Assembly: GCA_018398765.1 (NCBI GenBank)
Contig: JAHBMJ010005962.1
Coordinates: 6,271 to 51,244, forward strand
DNA: 44,974 nt
Source of the DNA: Chromera velia
Lineage: Eukaryota; Sar; Chromeraceae
Direction: 5' to 3'
Shown piece by piece: positions 1 to 11,189 of the stretch. Positions within the stretch are counted from its first letter, which is position 1. The number at the start of each line of letters is the position of its first letter. The notes beneath the pieces were generated by a model. It was not told the origin of the DNA, searched no databases, and worked only from the letters and a program-made list of their open reading frames with translations. Position numbers and translations under genes: made by a program.

Positions 1-12
1 GGGGGGGGGGGG

Positions 13-1230
13 TTGTCGTCTTTTCGGGATCTGTCACTCAGAGTGAAATGCAACAAAGATGGAGAACAGGAATTCAGCGGGGAGGGATGTGTAGCTCTTG
101 GAGAGGCTTTGAGTACCGGTAAGGTGCCTTCACTCCGGAATGTGAGCCTGGCTTGGTGGTGCGACCAGAGCTTTGTTTCTCTCTGTGAGGGTCTGTCTCG
201 AGGGAGGGTTGACCCTCCTGTGATGGTTGACATTGAATTGCAGGAGGGAGAAAGGAGCATAAATTTGGGAGTGACCAGATTTGCTGAGGTCGTTCGAGCA
301 GGCAAGCTGTCGGGGTTGCGGAATGCCAATATTTTGGTTTATGAAATTCTGAGCAGAGCTGGGGGAGGAGCATTTGGAGAGGCCCTCACACACGCAGACG
401 CGTTAGAGAAGCTTTGTATCCCTTATCCAAGAGAGGAAGTAACTGCGGCCTTTCTTGAAGGGCTCGCGAGAGGCACGGGACGTCTGCCGGCCCTGCAAAG
501 CCTCGAGTGCCCGTTCAATCGCAGCATTAGAACGCAGGCCGCTCAGTCTCTGTCCAAGCTTGTGAGGGGGGGCAAGGTCCCTTCCATCAAGGAGCTGACA
601 GTGAACTTGGCGGGGATCGGGCAGGAGGGGATGCAAGCTTTTGCTGCTACCCTCAGCACTCCCCATGCCTCCGCACTGCGACGTTTGGAAGTAAAGTTTG
701 GTGGTGTCGGTCCTGCAGATGCAGCTGCAGAGGTGGAGTTGTTCTCAGTTGCGCTGAGCTCTGGGTACCTCCGCAGGTTGGAAAAACTTTCTGTGGGGGG
801 TCTTGGTGTGATTGACGAGGTCCGAGCGCTGTGTGTGGGGCTGGGCAGTCGTAAGTTGACTTCCCTTTTGACGCTCCGTTTTGTTGCTTGCAGATTGGGG
901 ACTGAGGGGGGGAGGGCTCTCTCAGAGGTTTTGACTGCAGAGAAGTTGCCTAGCTTGAGAACACTAGAGGCGGGGATGACGGAGCTGACTGATGAGGGAG
1001 TGAGGGCACTGATAGAGGGGTGGATGAGCCGAGACCCCCCTCCTCTGCAATGTGTGAATTTGGGGTGGAATGGACTCAGTGGTGCTGTTGTAAATCTGCT
1101 CTTGCGATTTCTTAGATCAAAGCGATTACCTGCTTTGGAAAGCTTGATCGTCTTCGATAGTTGGGGGGTTGATCCGGCATCTAGAGATACGCTCTTCGGA
1201 GTGTTTCCAGAAATTGTAAAGATTTTATGA
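13..1230 (+). CDS. Leucine-rich repeat (RNI-like) protein, 5' end outside window
   Basis: An uninterrupted reading frame runs from the first base of the window to a TGA at 1228-1230; no ATG suits the start and the frame is open through the initial poly-G, so the true N-terminus lies upstream. The visible ~405 residues contain irregular leucine-rich repeats of about 28-35 residues, such as KVPSLRNVSLAW, LPALQSLECPFN, KLPSLRTLEAGM and RLPALESLIVF, each preceded by a helix like GGRALSEVLTAE. This alternation of a G(x)ALxEAL helix and a short LxxL strand is typical of ribonuclease-inhibitor-type LRRs, which form a curved protein-binding solenoid. No signal peptide, kinase or F-box is visible in this part. 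Partners are unknown. No intron is needed. An AT-rich spacer follows the stop. Confidence 0.7.
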   Translation: MSSFRDLSLRVKCNKDGEQEFSGEGCVALGEALSTGKVPSLRNVSLAWWCDQSFVSLCEGLSRGRVDPPVMVDIELQEGERSINLGVTRFAEVVRAGKLSGLRNANILVYEILSRAGGGAFGEALTHADALEKLCIPYPREEVTAAFLEGLARGTGRLPALQSLECPFNRSIRTQAAQSLSKLVRGGKVPSIKELTVNLAGIGQEGMQAFAATLSTPHASALRRLEVKFGGVGPADAAAEVELFSVALSSGYLRRLEKLSVGGLGVIDEVRALCVGLGSRKLTSLLTLRFVACRLGTEGGRALSEVLTAEKLPSLRTLEAGMTELTDEGVRALIEGWMSRDPPPLQCVNLGWNGLSGAVVNLLLRFLRSKRLPALESLIVFDSWGVDPASRDTLFGVFPEIVKIL

Positions 1231-2070
1231 GTCTATTCGACTCGTTGAAGTTGTCCTCCCAGCTGTCTTGCTTGCCTTCGACTAGGCCTTCGATCGTTGC
1301 ATATACAGTCTGGCATACAGTCTGATCTAAACGGTCTTTCAAATTATATGTTTTTTAATGATACTAGCAATGATGTACATGACTGTCACTGGTGTTTACT
1401 GGTGTTACGTAAACATGGTCTAGGTAGTATAAAGCTCTGTCCTAGGGTTTGTCAATCGGAAAAACCATCGTCGTTCGTCTTTCTAAATTTTTACCGTCTT
1501 CCTGTCATGTATCCTGTCATGCAGGCTGTTATTTACTGTCAGTCCGATTTCTTACACCTACTATAGTGCACCTATTCAGGCACTGATGTATGAGACAAAC
1601 CTAGAGAGAAACGCAACAGCTGAATTATACTAGGAATTATGCGGTCAAATCTTTATATGGCCAAATCGCTAGTCAAATCGCTACTCCAATCGTTATCTAC
1701 AATGCGTACGTTTCTTTTAACCTTAGTCCCATATATGTACAACATACTACACTTGGACTTTAAGAGTTACTAAATTAAGGAGTTTTGCCAAAAACTTGGC
1801 AAAAAGTCGCATTACTAGCATTTCATAAGTTTTTGTACCGGTTACCAACCACTTTTTTTAGCGCACGTGTTAGAGAGGTTGAACTGCCGTAATTTAATTG
1901 CCTTTTTTCAAACTAAATTCAAAGCTATGTTCACATTAATTGATTAATTTAAATGTAAAAAGCTGTAAATCTAGCGCTGGGGGAAAATAGTCACAGTAGT
2001 ATGGCTCGGGTCCTTTCCACTTTTGGGGAGTTGGGGAGTTTCACTGCCTAGTTCACTGCACAGGCTCATG
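1231..2070. other. AT-rich intergenic spacer
   Basis: About 0.8 kb without a supportable gene. The sequence is AT-rich, markedly so from 1600 to 1970, with scattered CTAG tetranucleotides. It follows the stop of the LRR gene and leads into the satellite array. No RNA gene or open frame with family resemblance was seen on either strand. Confidence 0.6.
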
Positions 2071-3260
2071 CACGCAGGGTTGAGAGTAACCTCGCGGAAC
2101 CGACTTCTTAGCCTCGTGATACACTCTAAAACGCAATCCCACACAAGAACACACGGGATACCACCAGCCCACGCATAGCTGGTCGTGAAGGGCCGACGAC
2201 AGAATCGACCCCTGCCTGTTGGACACACAAAAGACAACGCTACCTCGTTCACAGCACCCGTAACCCCCACTCACGCAGCCCTGTCACACAAGGCCAGTCC
2301 CACAATCGACCCAAAACCGTCACAAACAAAACCCCATAAACCAACACACAAACACCAACAGCCCACGCATAGCTGGTCGTGCAAGGCCGACAACGCAGCC
2401 GACCCATAACCGTCACACACAAGCACTCAACCTCATTCACATCACCCGTAACCCCCACTCACGCAGCCCTGTCACACAAGGCCAGTCCCACAACCGACCC
2501 AAAACCGTCACAAACAAAACCCCACAAACCAAAACACAAACACCAACAGCCCACGTATAGCTGGTCGTGCAAGGCCGACAACACAGCCGACCCATAACCG
2601 TCACACACAAGCACTCAACCTCATTCATATCACACGTATCCTCCACTCACGCAGCCCTGTCACACAAGGCCAGTCCCACCACCGACCCATAACCGTCACA
2701 AAGAAAACCCCACAAACAAAACCCCACAAACACCAACAGCCCACGTATAGCTGGTCGTGCAAGGCCGACAACACAGCCGACCCATAACCGTCACACACAA
2801 GCACACAACCTCATTCACATCACCCGTAACCTCCACTCACGCAGCCCTGTCACACAAGGCCAGTCCCACAACCGACCCATAACCGTCACAAACAAAACCC
2901 CACAAACACCAACAGCCCACGCATAGCTGGTCGTGCAAGGCCGACAACACAGCCGACCCATAACCGTCACACACAAGCACTCAACCTCTTTCACATCACC
3001 CGTAACCTCCACTCACGCAGCCCTGTCACACAAGGCCAGTCCCACAACCGACGCATAACCGTCACAAACAAAACCCCACAAACCAAAACACAAACACCAA
3101 CAGCCCACGTATAGCTGGTCGTGCAAGGCCGACAACACAGCCGACCCATAACCGTCACACACAAGCACTCAACCTCATTCATATCACCCGAATCCTCCAC
3201 TCAAGCAGCCCTGTCACAAAAGGTCAGTCCCACAGCCGACCCATAACCGCCACAGACCAA
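2071..3260. repeat. Tandem satellite array, ~188 bp units
   Basis: The string CACGCAGCCCTGTCACACAA recurs at 2272, 2460, 2648, 2838 and 3014, with a variant at 3202, giving spacings of 188, 188, 190, 176 and 188 bp; a diverged copy begins at about 2071. Each unit has two related halves: one with AAGGCCAGTCCCACAACCGAC and one with AAGGCCGACAACACAGCCGAC, each followed by CCATAACCGTCACA. The unit is therefore itself an ancient dimer of about 94 bp. The plus strand is C/A-rich and poor in G. Short open frames recur in every copy on both strands but only reflect the repeat. Confidence 0.85.
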
Positions 3261-6200
3261 GCCCCTTTGTTAGCACCGTTTACCTCCACACACAAACACA
3301 GACACAGACAGCCCGATGGTTGTGGGGGTAACAAAACCGAACCACCCCAACGTCCGACATACAGCCACAAAATACCCATCAGCCCATGTACAGCTGTATG
3401 GTCTTGTATGGCACTTACTTCACACACAACCCACTTGCACTTCATGCATGCATACGAAGAAAGAGGTCTCGATGGACAGACCTCACACGGACTTAGCTTG
3501 TCCACACACGAGCACGACACACATAGCAGCACAGCACTAAAAAATTCAAACACAGACACACTCAGCAGCATCAAGACACAGTTCACACTCTCGCAACCGC
3601 AGCATCAAAAGACATGAAGCGCACACATACGTAAAGTGGATGGCCGAAAAGAAACAGCGACAGAAAAGAAAAGAAAAGATCGAAAAAGCCTCCAGCAAGA
3701 ACGACCACGACAGCAGTGATGTTTCGGGACTGAACTCTTGCAGTCATGCCTTCCTTCTCACCTTGCTGACTTTGTTTTCTTTTTTCGGGGGAAGAACAAC
3801 ACACACTCTTAGAACAGCTGACTGATTTTCTGTTTTGAGATGGGATCAGAGCTTTTCATCAGCGTGGAACGGACCGAACCGAGTCACACGATCAATCAAC
3901 GTACATGAAGGGGGATAAGGAAAAAAAAGTTAAAGGGGCAGGATAAGCAAACGCATTCCATTCAAGCAACAATTTGCATGCGCGTCTGTTTTTCTGATTG
4001 CCTGGAGACAGCTAGTTTTCTTGTTTCTCTTCGCATCACTCAGGCTTCTTCATTTCATTTGTTCCATGCACAAACACATCATCGATTCTGTCAAGGAGGC
4101 AAAAATGAAGAAGAAAGCGCCCCATCGATACGCAAAGACATGGCGTGAAGACGGCACGCAAGGCGATGAAGAGGGATTTTCATTCAATTCTCATAAGTAG
4201 TCAGAAGACAGTCAAACAAGCAAATGGAGCGGATCTTTGGTTCAGACAAGATTCCACCGCAGGCTTTTGATGCGGTTGTAGAAAGGAGAGATAGGATAGT
4301 TGAAAGAAGGATGGAATAAGAGGGCGAAAGGCTCCTCTGTGCACACGAAACGACATGAGTTTCTTCTCGCACCCCCTCAAGTCCGCTTCCCTTTCCCTTT
4401 TTTCTTCGCTTTCTCTGTTCTTCGTTTTCCTCTTCCGTTCCGTTTTCTCTGCGTCGCTTTTTCGTCTGTCTCTCTCGGTCAGGCCGGAGGAAGGAAGGAA
4501 ATTCTGCGTCACGGGAAGCCACCCAGATTTACCTCCTACAACCATACTATCCCAGCTGTCACCCTACTTTACCGTCCCCTTTCCCAGCTCAGACTCACAA
4601 GAGACAGAGGAGCTTTAAATGTTGCACTTCTTCTGGAAGAATGAAGGAAATGGAATGGAGGGAGCCAAGCAAACCCTCAGAACAGACACACATAGTGTAA
4701 GAAAAGTGTTCGTGAAGAGATAGAAGCCAGGGAGCCAAGCAGACCCCCCAAATATATTCACATAACACAGAAGGAGAAAACAGAACATACTCATTCCTGC
4801 CATGCACCGTTGCCTGGAGAGAGATACCCGAACACCCAAGACAGTCAAAACGGGCTCCAGCGCAACTGAGTCAGGTGGGGTTCTTCCTTTTCTTCTTTCG
4901 CGGTATGTTGCTGTTTGTCCCTCACCCCTTCGTGTTACTACTCGCACAGCACAGAAATGAACCGAACCGAGAAGGTTCGCATCACCCCTTGCAGTCGATG
5001 AATCCAGTCCAATTGAGTCATTTAAAGAAGGAAGAAGGCTCTCGGCGTTTCGACCTCTTTCCTTCCCTCACACCGGACGGATGAACCAACGAACAACATA
5101 TCATGCACACACACATACGTTCCCTTCGGGGCCCTGCAGGGGTAGAAGGAAGGAAAGATAAAAAATAAAGAAAGAAAAAGGCATGCGCACAACAAGATTG
5201 CTCTGGGTTTCGACGCAGTCGTGTGATGCCTTTCACCCCTTTATCCCTTTTACCTTCCCACCTTTCCTTTCCCCTGTCTAACCAGCGGAGTCAGCCTCAC
5301 TTGACTCGACTTCGAAGGCACTCTTGGAAGAGGACAAACGAACGCAAGGTTTCGGTTCATTTCTTCATTTCTGTTTCCTGGCCGAGAAGAAAGGCCCAAA
5401 TTTTGCGTGCAGTTGTTTTCGTTCGAATGAATTCATGCATCCATTCACCCAAGCCGACGGCGTCGCTGAGTCCGCCTGTCAGTTTGCGTCCCTTCCTTCC
5501 CCTCTTCATTACGAATATATTCTTCGACATTTTTTCTCTTTGATCTAAGTGAGGCACCAACTGCGTCATTTGAGAACGTTTTTGCGAAGGCTTCAATTCA
5601 TCTTTCTCTCCTCTCTCAAGAAGTTCAGCTTGCCACGAAAAAGACATTTGCTCTTCTCTCTGACAGTCACAGACGCGACTGTCATGAGGATCCTCCTTTT
5701 GTCACTTTGAAAAAAAGGGAAAACAAGAACGAGGGTCCCACAGTCTCTATTTTCTCTTCCGACCAAAAACCTGTCCCCTCCCTCCTTCCTGCTTCTGCTT
5801 CAATGAGACACAGTCATCAGATCCTTGAGTCTACTTGTCGATCTTCGTTGGAAGTTCTCTGCCACCAGCTATTCTTCGCAACGCGTTCCCGCTGGACCTC
5901 CCATGGCCACCTGAAACGAAACGAAGGACAGAGAGAGGGAGCGACAAGAGTGGACAAAGTCGAAACACAGGAACTGTTCCGTAAATGCAACGTAGCGAGG
6001 AGACACCAACAGAGCAAAAGGGGGAGGAGTAAACTGACCGAATCTTCACCACAGAGAGAGTGGAGTTTCTGCCCTTCCTTCACCAGAATACTCGACTTTC
6101 AGCTTTTGCGGTGTCGAAGTTCTGATGAGGAATCTGGCTGGCTGGTGTGGTGCCACTCAACGGAGTTTGAGATGAAGAGATTCGCGCTTCAAACGTGGCA

Positions 6201-6655
6201 GTTTCTCTCTCTTCTTGCTTCTCTGCAGCGCGTCTTTTGCTTTTCAAATTCCACAGACACGAGACGGAAATCGAAGTCTCCTTTCGAAAAGATCTCACTT
6301 TGGCTGCCTTCTCACACCCCGAGCTTCAATAGATTGGGCTTTGATAGCAAGCCCCCCTTGTCCCTCCTCTTCTTTCTTTCAAGGGGAGCCTGCCAACTAG
6401 CAGTCACCCCAAAGGGGTGGCGCACGAAGAGCAAAAAAGACCGGCCCCTCCCCCCTGTAGACAGAACAGGAACTTCTTTACAGAAGCTGATCTATCAGGT
6501 CTAGAAGAGCCCTCATGCAATCAGAGCGGGCTTTCACGCAAACAGAAGAACGAAAAAGCTGAAAGGCTGCGTTCCCCTTGAATGTGCGGAAAGAGGAAGA
6601 AGAGAAAGAGAAACTGAAGTCGATCTGGACAATTTTTCGTCTTCATTTTGGTTGA
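3261..6655. other. Long region with no supportable gene
   Basis: About 3.4 kb holding diverged satellite remnants to about 3400, then purine- or pyrimidine-biased sequence (for example pyrimidine-rich 4370-4480 and 5220-5300). The longest open frame, 5707-6504 on the plus strand, has no recognisable motif and a composition like translated non-coding DNA. Exons of an unrecognised gene, or a long 5' untranslated region or promoter of the gene at 7062, could be hidden here, but nothing in the sequence lets me place them. Confidence 0.5.
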
Positions 6656-6659
6656 GTGA

Positions 6660-6870
6660 AGAACTTAGGCCGCGGACCGCCACGCGCGGGCGACCCCAAA
6701 ACGCAAGAAACGGTCATCCGGGCCGCGCGGGGACTGAGCGCAGCGCTCCATGCATGCCCTAGCTGCATGGGCGCGGCCCCGCGGCCCGCGCCGCGTACGT
6801 CGGGACGAGATCGATTGCATGGGGGCCGCGCCGCCCGCCGCCCATGCGCCTGCGTGCCGCATGCGTGCGT
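6660..6870 (+). promoter_or_regulatory. GC/CpG-rich promoter-like segment
   Basis: A roughly 200 bp stretch is extremely GC-rich and full of CG dinucleotides (GGCCGCGGACCGCCACGCGC near 6669), in sharp contrast to its flanks. It contains overlapping GCATGC/TGCATG elements around 6750-6770, 6816 and 6860. It lies upstream of the methyltransferase fusion gene, and an AT-rich TATATTAATAG follows at about 6956. Similar boxes lie ahead of the genes at 17374 and 41292, so a promoter role is likely by position; no transcript data are available. Confidence 0.45.
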
Positions 6871-7061
6871 CAAACTTAGAGCGACAGCTCGATCTGCATA
6901 TGGGTGAGTTGATCGAGTCACAAAGTGCACGGATAAGAATCCGACGTAGAAGATCTATATTAATAGAAGATCTGTACCAAACTGGCCCGGCGTTTCACCT
7001 CATCTTGCATCTCGTTTCTGAGGCCGGCCTTTCTTGTTTGCGTGCCGCAGCTGTGCTCAGA

Positions 7062-10000
7062 ATGGAGCTGGAGGGCGGTAGAGTCCAGCGTGCGGTTCAG
7101 GAGAAGGAGCAGAATGATGCCGACAGGAGAGAACATAAGAGACGGCAGAACCTCCGTAAGAAGGAGAGAAATGAGGAGGAATTGCTGCGGTGCTTGCAGA
7201 GAGTCGGGAACTCTCCAGACTCATCCCTCTTATGCCGTCTTCATCACAAGGTTCTTCTCAGAGACGGAGACGGCGTATCGGAGACGGAAACAACAGTTCT
7301 GCCTCCTTTCATTGAATGGGACACATTCCCCTCATCAGTGGATCCCCTCAAGGGTGGGCAGCTGCAGGGGAGAAAGGGGGGCGCCAGGGGACCCAACAAA
7401 CGCCTGCAGATCGAGGGCTTCTATGCCGTCCTGCGCCCGGTGCTCTGTGCTCTGCGGAGGGAAAAGATAAAAAGGGGGGATATGACTCCGATCCGGGTGT
7501 GTTTATTTATCATTGTTCGCTCCATTTCTGCCCGGTTCTTCTCTGGTCTCTTGAGACTCAAGGCACGCTTCTTCTTTCATGTTTTCGGTCTGGACTTCAA
7601 ACGTACATAAAAGACGACGTAAATAAATTCCATGCAGTCAGTCTGATGAAAAGAGAAAGAAATGATGTGCAGGTTTGGTGAGGATGATCAAGCTCGGGTA
7701 GAGGTAGATGGATGGATAGAGCGTATAACCGATGGATGGGTGGATGACTGTGTGTGAGGGGGAAGATGCGTATGATGTAATAAGGAGCAAGAGGGTGATC
7801 GAAGGTTTGATTGACTGAAAGAAGCAGCGGAGAAGGCCGATCATCCCTTCTGTTTCTTTTGTTGTCTGTGTGCAGACCTCATGTAGATAATTCTGGCAAG
7901 AAAGCCTGCCTCCCTGCCTGCCGGCTGCGTGAAATCTGTTTGTGCAGGTAGTGGACTTTGGAGGAGGGAGCGGGAACTTCTCTCTCGCCCTCGCCTTTGC
8001 TTTGAGATCGGAGTGCAAGTTCTTGATTGTGGATATCAATGGTCAGTCTATCCGACAGGATAGCACGTGACAGAGTCCTGACACTGTTTTAAGCGGAAAC
8101 AAATTGTTTCTGCCTCAAAATATCCCCGCGTTTATTTTTTGCATATTCATGCTGGAGCGCATGTTGATTTTTTTTTTATGTGGGGTCAGAAAGTCGGTTG
8201 TTATCATTGCCAACACAATTGAGCGAGCATATGCAAGCACAGGTTTGGCAACGGCAGTTTCATGCACAAGTGCTTGCGGATGGGTTTCGCGGTGAGCAAC
8301 TTCGAAGCGACCGTGTTTGCAAATGTTTTTGGAAAGCTTGCGTATCGGCACGCGCAAACTGTCGGATGAAGAGCTTTCGTACGCGAGTTTCTTCCGCCCG
8401 CAAGTTTTCCAAAAACATTCGCAAAAACGGTCGTTTTCAAAGTCGCGCATGCGTACGCTTGCTCAATTGTTTTGGCAATGACAATATCCGCAGCTTGCTT
8501 GCCTTCTCAGAAAAACCTCTTCTCTTTCACGCATGACTCGCCTGACCTACGTGCAGCCCACGCTCTGGCACTTGCGCAAGAGAGAGTTCGGTCTGCTGGG
8601 CTGGAGGAGACCGTGTCTGTTCTCTGTGCTCCTGTGGAGGCTGCACACCTCTGTGAGCCGAATGGAGGGCGAGAGGAGAAAGGGGGGGGGAAGTTGAAAG
8701 AACCAAAAGAAACGACACTTGGAGATTTTGATGTGGGCATAGGGATGCATGTGTGTGGGGTTGCTACTGACATCGCACAGCTTCAGTCGCTGCGTGCAGA
8801 CGCGGTCTTCCTTCTCTGCAGCTGTTGTGTCGGGAAAGTAGGCACCGCCATCGCAAAGGAGAGAGAGAAGAAGGAAGGGGAGGCGTCCAGTCAGGGAAGA
8901 GAAAAAGAAGGGGGGGTAGTAGAACCTGACACAGCGCTTGACGAGAAGGAAAAGGAAGAAAAGGGAGAGAGGGAGACTGTTTTGGGCGTTTCACATCCGC
9001 GTTCGTTGCTTTTGCGTCAAAGTCTGTCTCCACAAGAATTTGCAGCAATAGCCGCAGCCTCCGATCGCCTTCCTTCCATTCAAGGAGAAAAGAACAAAAA
9101 GAAGACATTTATAAGCGAGAATGGAGAAGCGGGGGAGAAGGAAGACCCAAAAGTTCACAGAAGATGCAAAACACTCGTAGAGGCAGACAGGAACCAGGCA
9201 GCATCTGAGGCTCCATTCCATTATGCAACAAGGCTTCTCCGTCTCCACCCCACCACCTGCACACCCAAAAACGATCTAATCCTCGGATTTCCCCCTCGTC
9301 TTGCTGACTCCCTCTGTAGCCATCTGGAGTTTCTGCCCGACACGGAAGAGGACGTGCATGCAGAAGCAGAGAACGGGTTGGTGGGAAGAAGCGGGGAAAG
9401 GCAGAAGGTGGAAAAAGCAGAGAAGAGCAAACCTTCACCAGTAGATGGAAAGGGGGACGGAGCAGGAGGGGGAGGGGGTGGCCGGATGGATAGCGACGCG
9501 GCCAATCGTCAGGAGGCTCTGCGTGATACCTCTGTGTGTTGTGCCTTTTTCATCAAACGAAAAGAGAGACAGTGTCGTCTGATGCCTATATCAGAAGACT
9601 CCCCTTTCTGTTCCCTCCACCAACCGAACCAACTGGAAATGGTGAGAAAGCAGACAGAGACAAAACGGCAAGAGCATTTGAAAAGAGTCGAAAAAGGTGA
9701 GACAAATGAAGAGGAAAAAGAAGAGGAGGGAGACGGGTCTTCACCTGCCAGCTCTTCTGCAGAACCGCAGAGTCTGTCCATGGGGAGGGTATCGTCTGCC
9801 ACCACAAGGATGCAAAATCCCTTAGCACAACAACACCAGGTTCCCGTCTCCCCACCTGATTGGCTCTCTGTGTGGGAGGATCCTTCTCTCCCTGTGCACA
9901 TAGACATCGGCTGTGCAAGAGGGAAGATGCTCTTGGACCTTGCAAGAAAGGACAAAGAGAGGGGAAAGGAAAAGGGAAAGGGAGAAGAAAGATGGAATTA

Positions 10001-11189
10001 TTTGGGAATCGAAATTCGAGCTGCCGCTGTTGACGAGGCAAATCTCGTGAAGCAAAAAGAAGGACTTGCAAACGTCCATTTCGTTGCAACCAACTTCGCT
10101 GTCTCGGCCGACGTTCTTCTGTCTAGTCTGCAGAAGAAACAGGGGTGCGGGCCTGTCCGTCGGGTGTCCATTCTTTTTCCGGATCCTTGGCTGAGGTCGG
10201 ATAGGACGCATGTCGTTTTCTTTCGTTCATTCGTTCGTTCGTTTGTTCTTTCTTTCTTGCTTGCTTGCCTTCGTTGTTCTTTTCTTTTTTCGTGTCTCGC
10301 TGTGTGAGTGTATACAGAGAGAGCGGCTCGGTCCTGTGCATTGATTCTGGTTCTGCGAGTGCTGGCCTGTCGCAGACGAGCCTTGAGTCCTTTTTGTGAC
10401 TGCGCAGTTGTGCCAAATCGAAAAGCCGTACAGGGGGCGGTCTAGACATTTAGCTCTGTTATCTCCAGAATTTCTCTTCATGAGGCGGGTGACTGTGGGT
10501 CTGTCTCCGTGCTCCCTTGCCCCGTTTTAGCAGACAAGACCAGACAGACATCAAAGTAACTTTTGAGGCTGAATATGGGAATTGGTTCATTTCTCAATTC
10601 ATCACTCTGTGTTGTTAGTGGCTTCCTTGGTCTGTGTAAGTTTTCTATCTCACCCTCGATCGAACGCAATTGCGTTCTGTGGGGGGGATAGATGCACGTG
10701 ACCGAACTTTAAGGGGTTTGAAAGGAATCACAAGCGCACAACGAAATTCCGTGCAGGTCCCGTCACAAGAAAAGGAGACTGGTGCAGCCTGAGCTGGCCA
10801 GAGAACTGTGCAAACTCCTGCCTGCCGGGTGCGCCCTCTTCGTGTGTAGTGACAGAAAAGAGCTGGCAGAGGACATGTGCGAAGCGATCGAGACGGGGAG
10901 CGAGGAGGCACGGCAGGATTTGGGGAAGGGATTCGTCCGCAGGTTGTTGCGAGAACAAGGAGGGGATCCATTGGAGGGTACTCAGAGGGGAGACTCGGAG
11001 GTGTGTGGGGCAGAGAGACGCACAGGCGGGGTGTCGGGAGAGACGGGACACGAGTGCAGAGAGAGAAAGTGGTGGGGCCCCGACCCTCTCGGGATGGGAA
11101 TTGAGAGTGAGAGGTCCCTTGTGTGTCAAATGCGTCATCTGGATGTGTGGAGGGCCCTCTTCGACCTTGTTGGGGAGCCAACCTGCTAG
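7062..11189 (+). CDS. Trimodular RNA methyltransferase: GSTCD-like MTase + TRM13-type zinc finger + TrmB/TRM8 tRNA m7G methyltransferase
   Basis: Exons 7062-7496, 7948-8041, 8557-10195 and 10757-11189 join in frame to about 866 residues. Residues 146-176 hold a SAM-binding VVDFGGGSG motif, and DFDVGIGMHVCGVATD (~233) plus CSCCVGK (~265) match the Methyltransf_32 domain of GSTCD-like proteins. A CCAFFIKRKERQC...FCSLH segment (~503-531) has the Cys-Cys-Cys-His spacing of the TRM13 CCCH finger. From ~624 a second methyltransferase appears: HIDIGCARGK, then LFPDPW, then RHKKRRLVQPEL across the last intron, and a C-terminus like plant TrmB (PLGMGIESE). TrmB/TRM8 makes 7-methylguanosine at tRNA position 46; the first domain's substrate is unknown. 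The domains are separated by charged Lys/Glu-rich linkers. The junction between the first domain, finger and TrmB is one continuous exon, so the fusion is not a splicing guess. The start is uncertain; upstream in-frame ATGs fall in the GC-rich segment. Confidence 0.82.
8200..8482. mobile_element. Inverted-repeat (MITE/foldback-like) element inside an intron
   Basis: Within intron 2 of the methyltransferase fusion, the left end (TCATTGCCAACACAATTGAG, from 8204) matches the reverse complement of the right end (CTCAATTGTTTTGGCAATGA, 8462-8481) with one mismatch. The inner segment GACCGTGTTTGCAAATG (near 8309) likewise matches the reverse complement of CATTCGCAAAAACGGTC (near 8416). The arms are unequal because the left arm carries about 60 extra bases. 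Such a near-palindromic, non-coding body suggests a small non-autonomous transposon or foldback element. No transposase is present and I could not define target-site duplications. Confidence 0.6.

Noticed and set aside
2185-3200. Recurrent short open frames on both strands of the satellite array
   Set aside because: They repeat because the DNA repeats; frames appear in both orientations with the same spacing and have no start context or protein-like features.
2071-3260. Possible CRISPR array
   Set aside because: Units are contiguous ~188 bp copies with no unique spacers, in a eukaryotic setting.
5707-6504. 265-codon plus-strand open frame
   Set aside because: No signal, domain, repeat or splice context supports it, and the residue composition resembles translated non-coding DNA. 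Length alone is not enough in a region with many overlapping frames on both strands.
6643-6930. Open frames on both strands across the GC-rich segment
   Set aside because: High GC removes stop codons in all frames; the Arg/Ala/Pro-rich translations are not protein-like, and the segment looks like promoter DNA.
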